From a virus: 64,000 nucleotides of DNA. Shown here piece after piece: positions 58,488 through 64,000 of the stretch (positions within the stretch are counted from its first letter, which is position 1; each line of letters opens with the position of its first letter). The position numbers were made by a program, and so were the translations under genes. The DNA is taken from the IMG/VR virus record IMGVR_UViG_3300034102_002082, positions 1 to 64,000 of that record. One strand, 5' to 3'. Below the pieces are notes generated by a model, which saw nothing but the letters and a program-made list of their open reading frames with translations, was not told the origin of the DNA and made no database searches.

Positions 58488-59499
58488 GAAATTAATTTGT
58501 ATTGAGGGCGGGAAAGAATCCACTAAGGGTTACTCATTCGTTAAGTCTATAGGTTACGATATATTAGTCAGAAGTCCTGATAATAAGTTGGAACTTTGGA
58601 AGCCATTGGGTGGAAACTCGAATGTACGCCATTTGAATCATGACGGAAAAAAGTATGAGTTCTCATCAGCCGACAAGAACAAGATAAAACAGATACTCAC
58701 GGAATTGAGTGCAACTGGTGGGGTAGCTGGTTATGCTACACCATACGCATTTTCTAAGGGTGGAGAAGGAAATAAAAAAGCTGCCGAAATGGTTGGTTAC
58801 AAGTTAGTTAAAGAAGAACCAGAGAAAGAAGTCATTGGTGAAGGTAAGTACTCAAACTACAAGAAGCACCCAATGAAGAATGAAGCTAAAATATCATTAT
58901 CGTTACGTGAAGTAAATAAGTTGTTACGTGAGATAGAAAACCTAGTAAATTTCAATAGCAGATTAAAAACAGAAACCAAGGTTGATGGTACTTACTGGAG
59001 CAGAAGCGCAAAGGATGTAGCTCAGATCAGGGAAAGAACAAAAAATATTGTTCGTGGTATTCGCGGCATAGTAAAGGGTAAATTGAATGAAATTTCACAA
59101 CCAATGTCGGAGCCTGTAGTCGGTACTGATTCACAACCAGTGTTACCTACGACCCACGCGAATTCTCCGGAGAAATTATACACCATTTCCATAGACTTTC
59201 TAAATTTTCAGAACGATATAAGCGGAACAGTAATCAAGCACACAAACACAATTAAGAAAAAGGTATTAAATAGAGAAGTTACTGTGAGAGCATCCAAGGG
59301 ATACGGTCAAGTAGAAAAGGATTATACTATACTAGTAAAAAATGTATCTATTGTATTATATAAGGAAGAGTATAACCTAATATTTAAAGATCAGAATAAG
59401 AAAGAATATTATATCAATACAGCATTCAAATTAAAAGTAAAATCTCCGATAGAAGCCACACAATCAGTTACACAAGAACAACCAATTTTAAAGAAATAA
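58477..59499 (+). CDS. Conserved head-region protein, 340 aa
   Basis: Contains SATGGVAGYATPYAFSKGGE, then KKAAEMVGYKLVKE, a motif present in several T4-like head-cluster proteins and often close to gp21-type cleavage. The C-terminal 130 residues form a beta-rich domain (KDYTILVKNVSIVLYKEEYN). The function is not known; its place directly before the protease suggests a core component. Confidence 0.65.
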   Translation: MENKKLICIEGGKESTKGYSFVKSIGYDILVRSPDNKLELWKPLGGNSNVRHLNHDGKKYEFSSADKNKIKQILTELSATGGVAGYATPYAFSKGGEGNKKAAEMVGYKLVKEEPEKEVIGEGKYSNYKKHPMKNEAKISLSLREVNKLLREIENLVNFNSRLKTETKVDGTYWSRSAKDVAQIRERTKNIVRGIRGIVKGKLNEISQPMSEPVVGTDSQPVLPTTHANSPEKLYTISIDFLNFQNDISGTVIKHTNTIKKKVLNREVTVRASKGYGQVEKDYTILVKNVSIVLYKEEYNLIFKDQNKKEYYINTAFKLKVKSPIEATQSVTQEQPILKK

Positions 59500-59500
59500 T

Positions 59501-60115
59501 ATGAGCAAACAATTACTAATAGACTGCATCCCGTTCGAGATATCACCAACATTATTAAACGAGATAAAAGTTGCTGGTCCGAATTCTTTACTTATAGTAA
59601 AGGGTGTTTTACAGCGTGCCGATTCCGAGAATCAAAACGGAAGAACTTACGCAAAAAAGATACTTGAGCGAGAGATAGAAAACTACAAGAAGAATTTCGT
59701 TAATGAGCGCAGAGCAGTGGGGGAATTAGATCACCCTGAAAAGAGTATAATAGAACTGAAGAACGTCAGTCATAACATAACGGAAATTCACTGGGAAGGT
59801 GATGACGTTGTTGGTACCGTTGAAATATTGACTACTCCTGCTGGTAATATCCTTCGCGAATTAATTAAAAACGGGATAAAAATTGGTATTTCTAGTAGAG
59901 CACTTGGATCAGTAACAGAAGGTCGTAACGGTACGAAAGTTGTCGGTGATGACTTGTCATTAATTTGCTGGGACTTTGTTAGTAATCCAAGCACCAGTGG
60001 GGCATGGATGAATCCAACAAACTTGAATGAGGGAATTGATAATAGCATCACACCAAAGAATTCAAAACTAGAAGAATTGGTTAGGGACTTGATCATCGAA
60101 ATCGGAAGCAAATAA
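59501..60115 (+). CDS. Prohead core protease gp21, 204 aa
   Basis: The serine protease of the herpes/T4 prohead type that matures head proteins by cutting after [LI]-x-E. RAVGELDHPEKS (about residues 70-81) has the catalytic His, KIGISSRALGSV (about 127-138) the Ser, and LICWDFVSNPSTSGAWM the conserved end. Other fold elements are SENQNGRTYAKKILE and EILTTPAGN. T4 gp21 has 212 residues. It would cleave the scaffold, capsid and, by inference, all leader-bearing cargo. Confidence 0.93.
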   Translation: MSKQLLIDCIPFEISPTLLNEIKVAGPNSLLIVKGVLQRADSENQNGRTYAKKILEREIENYKKNFVNERRAVGELDHPEKSIIELKNVSHNITEIHWEGDDVVGTVEILTTPAGNILRELIKNGIKIGISSRALGSVTEGRNGTKVVGDDLSLICWDFVSNPSTSGAWMNPTNLNEGIDNSITPKNSKLEELVRDLIIEIGSK

Positions 60116-60124
60116 TTTAAAAAT

Positions 60125-60709
60125 ATGAAAACAACAAAAAAATTTAACATCGGAAGTATTCTAAAAGAAATTTCCAGCCACGCAACTATCGGTAGATTAG
60201 ATGAAGCTGGAAATTTTCCAGAAAAGAAAAAACCAGCAGCCACACCGGAAGAAGATGATAATCAAGCGGAGGTTCCGGTTGGTGGAGATACACCACCAGC
60301 CGCTGCTCCTGTCGATAAACAAACAGCACCGGCACCAGAACAACCAAATTCTGAGCCACCAGCCCAAGAACAAGATGCGCCAGCTGCTCCAGTAGATAAT
60401 GCTCCAGCGGAACCAGCACAAGAAGATCCAAATATGGCAAAGTCGGAAACCGACCAAGCGGAACAAGAAATAGATCAACCATCGTTCGTAAAGTTAAATA
60501 GTGATACCGGAGTTAAGTTTTTGCTTGGTACCATTCTTGAGCCAGCTGTAGAGACAAATACAATAGATTCTATTGCACAAGACTTCATCGATAAACTAAA
60601 GATAAATACAAACGAGGACTTCCAGAAGTTTAGGGATGAAACTATTCAATTTAGACCAGTAAGTGGATTCAATCAATTGTTATCCAGCATGGAAAATTTC
60701 ATTGGATGA
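60125..60709 (+). CDS. Prohead core-like protein, Pro/Ala/Glu-rich, 194 aa
   Basis: Starts MKTTKKFNIGSILKEISSHA, with L-K-E and then L-D-E|A sites like a targeting leader. Residues 40-115 are a low-complexity stretch of Pro, Ala, Glu and Gln (PVDKQTAPAPEQPNSEPPAQ). A folded C-terminus (VKFLLGTILEPAVETNTIDS) follows. It fits the position of the T4 gp67/gp68 core proteins. Overlaps the next gene by ATGA. Confidence 0.65.
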   Translation: MKTTKKFNIGSILKEISSHATIGRLDEAGNFPEKKKPAATPEEDDNQAEVPVGGDTPPAAAPVDKQTAPAPEQPNSEPPAQEQDAPAAPVDNAPAEPAQEDPNMAKSETDQAEQEIDQPSFVKLNSDTGVKFLLGTILEPAVETNTIDSIAQDFIDKLKINTNEDFQKFRDETIQFRPVSGFNQLLSSMENFIG

Positions 60710-61350
60710 ACGAAGAACTTATAAGTTATTCTATATCTGTTTTAAGAGAGGATTTATCGAAAATAACATCCTCTCTTCCAGATAAACCAGCTGACCTATT
60801 CAGGAAGTTGGTTATAGCGTTTCCTAAATTGATTAAGAGTATAGGAGCAGTAAAAGCATTTATTTTAAAAGACACAGTAATACAAATAAAATGTAAAAAT
60901 TTTACCGTTTTTATTTGTAGATCGAAGACTGATTATACGAAAGTCGATATAATAATAAGAAAAGGTGGGACTAATTTAGTAAAGAAAGAGAATGTATTTT
61001 TTGAGGATTTGGAACGAGTCATCATGTCAGCAAATAAATCAACATTAACCGAATATGAGGTTGGGGATTTGGATAAAAATAAGTCCAAGATAGATAAAAA
61101 TCAAGGCAAACAGAAGATTGGAACCAATAGTTCCAATGTGAAGAATGTGGCAACATCGCTATCCTCAGCGATGTCCGCTGTTGATGGTTATCCATCAACG
61201 GAAAAAGAAATAATATCAAATACTAATGATAGGTTTGAGGACTTAGATAAAGTAATAAATACATCACAGTTCAGGAGTTCTGTCGGAGATGACAAAACAT
61301 ACCAGAAAATAAAAAAGAATTACGCAACAATTAAACAGAATAAAATATAA
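60706..61350 (+). CDS. Hypothetical head-region protein, 214 aa
   Basis: First 110 residues form an alpha-beta domain (LRKLVIAFPKLIKSIGA-like, then TVIQIKCKNFTVFICRSKTD); the rest is polar (KNKSKIDKNQGKQKIGTNSS). Not recognised. Translationally coupled to the core-like protein, so a head role is likely. Confidence 0.6.
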   Translation: MNEELISYSISVLREDLSKITSSLPDKPADLFRKLVIAFPKLIKSIGAVKAFILKDTVIQIKCKNFTVFICRSKTDYTKVDIIIRKGGTNLVKKENVFFEDLERVIMSANKSTLTEYEVGDLDKNKSKIDKNQGKQKIGTNSSNVKNVATSLSSAMSAVDGYPSTEKEIISNTNDRFEDLDKVINTSQFRSSVGDDKTYQKIKKNYATIKQNKI

Positions 61351-61381
61351 TTTTTATATTTATTCATATATACTTATAAAC

Positions 61382-61810
61382 ATGAAATTAAAAAAACTCT
61401 TAGCAGAAATGGGAGCACCCGATTCATTCGGTGCACCAAAACAAGAAAAGACTATCGGTAAAGAGCTTAAATTGGCACTTGAAACCATCGGTGGATACAA
61501 CGGTCATGGTAAGTCATTAAAACGAGAAATTGGGTTACCAGAACTATCAAAAAAATTAAGAGAAACCGTTGATTTGGCATCAAAAATTGCACTAGAGAAT
61601 CTGAATGAAGATGAATGGTTCGAAAGAAAAACTGTTGAACGCAATATGACAGAAGCGAAGAAGCATGTATCCGAATTTGAAAAAATAGCTTCCGAGGCAC
61701 ATAAATGCGAAATGCAACTAGAAGCATTGTTCGATGAAATCGGACATAAGTTAGGAAGATATTATGAGATAAAAGATTTAGATGTAGAAACTACACCAAT
61801 AATAAAATAA
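61382..61810 (+). CDS. Prohead core-like helical protein, 142 aa
   Basis: Leader-like MKLKKLLAEMGAPDSF with an L-A-E|M site, then a helical, charged body (KKHVSEFEKIASEAHKCEMQ). Likely a minor core or internal protein processed by gp21. TACTTATAA lies just upstream of the ATG. Confidence 0.6.
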   Translation: MKLKKLLAEMGAPDSFGAPKQEKTIGKELKLALETIGGYNGHGKSLKREIGLPELSKKLRETVDLASKIALENLNEDEWFERKTVERNMTEAKKHVSEFEKIASEAHKCEMQLEALFDEIGHKLGRYYEIKDLDVETTPIIK

Positions 61811-61817
61811 TATAGTC

Positions 61818-62189
61818 ATGGACGCATCTGATAATAATACATTAGCTGGGTTGATAACTGCTGGCTCGACAATACTTACTGGCATAGTTTCTCTGATTGG
61901 TGCCATACTATACAACAATAGAAAGCAGAAAATTAGCAACCAAAATGACTTTACTCTACTTGCTGACGCAAATAACAAATTTAGGGATGAGGTTAGAGGT
62001 GATCTGAAGATCGCTCGTGACCGTATAGACAATTTGGAGAAGGATTTGGATATAGCAAAAAAGACCATAGTTAAAATGGATGCTGAACTGGAAGAAGCGA
62101 AGGCTACTATTGTTAAACTTGAGTTTGAATTGACCGAAAAGAATATTCTGATTCACGCACTTACGAGAAACACATCGAAAAATATTTAA
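61818..62189 (+). CDS. Membrane-anchored coiled-coil protein, 123 aa
   Basis: One hydrophobic helix near the N-terminus (LITAGSTILTGIVSLIGAIL, residues 11-30) is followed by a continuous coiled coil (DRIDNLEKDLDIAKKTIVKM, then AELEEAKATIVKLEFE). This topology recalls small inner-membrane phage proteins such as spanin-like or assembly-site anchors. No family recognised. An odd presence inside the head cluster. Confidence 0.6.
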   Translation: MDASDNNTLAGLITAGSTILTGIVSLIGAILYNNRKQKISNQNDFTLLADANNKFRDEVRGDLKIARDRIDNLEKDLDIAKKTIVKMDAELEEAKATIVKLEFELTEKNILIHALTRNTSKNI

Positions 62190-62233
62190 AAATATTTTAT
62201 CTTTTTGTTAATTGTATATATACTTATATAGAA

Positions 62234-62281
62234 ATGCGACAACCTTTATTTGTGGCAATAAAAAATAATTTTTATTACTGA
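62234..62281 (+). CDS. Possible 15-codon leader peptide before the scaffold gene
   Basis: ATG at 62234, with TACTTATATAGAA just upstream as for other late genes, opens a 15-codon frame (MRQPLFVAIKNNFYY). The scaffold gene then starts 34 nt after its stop with its own AAGGAAA. It could be a vestige of an old gene start or a regulatory leader peptide. Confidence 0.3.
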   Translation: MRQPLFVAIKNNFYY

Positions 62282-62315
62282 TATTAATATCGGTACCACG
62301 TAATAAAGGAAACAC

Positions 62316-63575
62316 ATGTCAAAAATACTAAAAGATGCAATGATTGATGCGAAGGCTGTTAGAGCCACCGCATTAGCAAACGCTCGCGCAGCATTAGAAG
62401 AAGCTTTTTCTCCTAAGCTAGAAGCGATGTTTAGCCAAAAACTAAAAGAGATGGATCAAGAGGGTCAACAAGAACCAGAATCGATTGATTCTATTGATGC
62501 TCTTCAACCAGAAGACCAAAACATCGGCGGGGAAGAAATTCCAACCGATTTTAACAATGCTCAGGACTCCGCCGGGATTAATCCGGTTGCCGATATTACT
62601 TCCGGTAACGAAATTGATCAGGCTACACAAGCACTAGCAGAATCAGACGATTCATTCGCTCTCGACTCATCGAAGTCAGGAGAAAAAACAACCGATTCTG
62701 TAGGTGTTAATGGACAAACCAAACAAGCACTAAAGAAGGATGACAAGAACGTAACTGCCAATTTCTCGGGTAGCGCACAAAAAGTTCCAGCAAAGTCTGC
62801 GTCCGGAGAAAAAACAACCGATTCTGTAGGTGTTAATGGACAAACCAAACAAGCACTAAAGAAGGATGACAAGAACGTAACTGCTCCACTAAAAGAAAAT
62901 GAATGTGAAGATGGGGAGTCAGAAAAAACTGAATTAGAAGAGATCCTGTCCGAATTAGAAGATGGTTCTAAAGAAGATGAAGATGGTAAAGACCTAGACG
63001 AATCCGAGAATCCTTTCGCCAAGAAAGAAGACGGCGATGAAGAGATCGACCTAGATGAAGTACTATCCTCACTAAAAGAAGAATCCGAAGAAGAGGAAAA
63101 GGAAGAAGAGTCCGATGAAGAAAAAGACGAATTGAAGGAACAAAATGCTTCACTCGTTAAAGAAAACACCGACTATAAACGCGCACTTTCATACTTGAAA
63201 ACCAAGTTGAACGAAATCAATTTGCTTAATGCCAAACTACTTTACACAAACAAGTTGTTTAAGGCCGCTGATTTGAGCAACAACCAGAAGGTAAAGATCG
63301 TAGAAAATATGGACCTAGCGAAGACTGTTCGTGAAGTTAAATATGCCTACGCAATAATCGCTGAATCGATTAATTTCGGTGGAAAGCAACCAATAAAAGA
63401 ATCCGCTGCTCCTAAAAAAGTAGTAGTTCAAAATAAAGTGGTTAGCACTATCACTGAAGGTTTAGCATCAAGAACCGTAGCTTCCACTAAGCCATCAAAA
63501 GAATTGCTTACAGAAGGTGCTGTAATGTCCAATAGATTCCAGAAACTAGCTGGTATCAAAACAAGAAAAGCTTAA
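62316..63575 (+). CDS. Prohead scaffold (core) protein gp22, 419 aa
   Basis: The internal scaffold on which the capsid forms, later degraded by gp21. Helical N-terminus (LEEAFSPKLEAMFSQKLKEM), a long acidic low-complexity middle (for example EDGDEEIDLDEVLSSLKEES), a coiled-coil region (LKEQNASLVKENTDYKRALS) with LYTNKLFKAADL, and a conserved C-terminus (EGAVMSNRFQKLAGI). It is longer than T4 gp22 (269). A duplicated segment (SGEKTTDSVGVNGQTKQAL twice) adds to the length. AAGGAAA lies 7 nt before the ATG. Confidence 0.85.
   Translation: MSKILKDAMIDAKAVRATALANARAALEEAFSPKLEAMFSQKLKEMDQEGQQEPESIDSIDALQPEDQNIGGEEIPTDFNNAQDSAGINPVADITSGNEIDQATQALAESDDSFALDSSKSGEKTTDSVGVNGQTKQALKKDDKNVTANFSGSAQKVPAKSASGEKTTDSVGVNGQTKQALKKDDKNVTAPLKENECEDGESEKTELEEILSELEDGSKEDEDGKDLDESENPFAKKEDGDEEIDLDEVLSSLKEESEEEEKEEESDEEKDELKEQNASLVKENTDYKRALSYLKTKLNEINLLNAKLLYTNKLFKAADLSNNQKVKIVENMDLAKTVREVKYAYAIIAESINFGGKQPIKESAAPKKVVVQNKVVSTITEGLASRTVASTKPSKELLTEGAVMSNRFQKLAGIKTRKA
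62679..62884 (+). repeat. 80-bp exact direct repeat inside the scaffold gene
   Basis: Copies at 62679-62758 and 62805-62884 are identical by eye, offset 126 bp (42 codons), so the reading frame is kept. The interval codes for NFSGSAQKVPAKSA-like sequence. Confidence 0.9.
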
Positions 63576-63627
63576 TATATTGTATATATAAAGTAGAGTA
63601 GATGAGAAAATTCAAAACACAAAAATT

Positions 63628-64000
63628 ATGTCAAATGTAAAATCACTATTAACAGACACATTCAATCCACAAGCTCGTCTTATGGCTGAAACTCGCGGTC
63701 TTCGTCAGAAATGGGAAAAAACTGGTCTTCTAGAAGGAATCACCAGCGAAACCGAACAAGGACACATGTCCATCCTTCTTGAAAATCAGGCTAAACAGCT
63801 GATTGAAGAAGCTACCCGTACCGGAACTTCCGCTAACTCAGAACAATGGGCTGGCGTTGCTCTCCCACTAGTTCGTCGTGTATTCGCCGAAATCGCTGCT
63901 AAGGAATTCGTTTCCGTTCAGCCAATGAATCTACCATCTGGTCTTATTTTCTATTTGGACTTCAAATACGGATCTAATATAGCTGGTAAGCCATCATTCC
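63628..64000 (+). CDS. Major capsid protein gp23, 5' part
   Basis: Open from ATG 63628 to the window end, 124 codons. Start MSNVKSLLTDTFNPQARLM, then KWEKTGLLEGIT (an L-L-E|G site where gp21 could remove the prepeptide), ILLENQAKQLIEEATRTGTS, ALPLVRRVFAEIAAKEFVSV and QPMNLPSGLIFYLDFKYG. These are signature parts of T4-type gp23. Placed directly after gp22 as in T4. No strong Shine-Dalgarno is seen; TTGTATATATAAAG lies about 35 nt upstream. Confidence 0.93.
   Translation, partial: MSNVKSLLTDTFNPQARLMAETRGLRQKWEKTGLLEGITSETEQGHMSILLENQAKQLIEEATRTGTSANSEQWAGVALPLVRRVFAEIAAKEFVSVQPMNLPSGLIFYLDFKYGSNIAGKPSF

Noticed and set aside
60186-60482. Leftward Leu- and Trp-rich frames opposite the core-like protein
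   Set aside because: Antisense artefacts of a Pro/Ala/Glu repeat; the forward frame has a proper leader and coupling.
62618-63169. Leftward Ser-rich frame of 183 codons opposite the scaffold
   Set aside because: The Ser/Phe runs are the antisense of the acidic Glu/Asp codons of gp22; no start signals.
1-64000. CRISPR arrays, integrase or insertion sequences
   Set aside because: I saw no regularly spaced short repeats, no transposase or tyrosine/serine recombinase motifs and no terminal inverted repeats. The mobile genes found are the LAGLIDADG and GIY-YIG endonucleases.

Overview
The window is part of the genome of a tailed bacteriophage of the T4 type (contractile-tail myovirus). The evidence is direct: a prohead protease of the gp21 family, portal (gp20), large terminase (gp17), tail sheath (gp18), tail tube (gp19), neck/tail-completion proteins (gp13/14/15-like), scaffold (gp22) and the first 124 codons of a major capsid protein (gp23), in an order close to that of T4. 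Most of the window is AT-rich. The leftmost 7 kb is visibly richer in G+C and uses different regulatory signals. The host cannot be named from sequence; a tiny phage gene with a PEP-CTERM-like tail (16771-16932) hints at a Gram-negative host with an exosortase system, such as a verrucomicrobial lineage, but this is only a hint.

Layout. 1-3.5 kb: a leftward run of very small genes of unknown function, several overlapping by ATGA, with a TTAGGGGAA element repeated between them. 3.6-7.1 kb: a leftward gene and two rightward genes (one DUF932) with sigma70-like signals and hairpin terminators. 7.1-7.6 kb: gene-free, with long G runs. 7.6-14.4 kb: leftward operon of small proteins ending in a large SF2 helicase with six C-terminal repeats. 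14.4-25.7 kb: nucleotide metabolism (5'-nucleotidase, GMP reductase family), PhoH-like ATPase, metallophosphoesterase, zinc metallopeptidase, a LAGLIDADG endonuclease and many unknown genes. 25.7-32.7 kb and 40.8-52.4 kb: two blocks of mostly leftward genes whose products begin with an almost constant leader, M-x-Y-K-D-F-Y-x-x-[LI]-x-x-E. 32.8-39.8 kb: neck and tail genes. 47-50.4 kb: a SNF2-type helicase and small DNA-binding proteins. 52.5-64 kb: GIY-YIG endonuclease, then terminase, portal, protease, scaffold and capsid, all rightward.

The most interesting system is the set of proteins with the conserved leader. In T4 a ten-residue capsid targeting sequence (MKTYQEFIAE) sends internal proteins and the ADP-ribosyltransferase Alt into the prohead, where gp21 cuts after [LI]-x-E. 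The leaders here have the same architecture, and the window also encodes the gp21-type protease. The attached domains are enzymes suited to host takeover: three ADP-ribosyltransferase-like proteins, two protein-kinase-like proteins, two GNAT-type acetyltransferases, a NUDIX hydrolase, a 2H phosphodiesterase, an isochorismatase-like protein and three large proteins sharing a W/G-x-x-C motif. I infer that the phage packages a large arsenal of enzymes in its head and injects them with its DNA.

Many genes from 14 kb rightward, on both strands, carry ATATTTAT[AT] only 3-12 nt before the start codon and lack a Shine-Dalgarno sequence. If this is the late promoter, the transcripts would be leaderless or nearly so.
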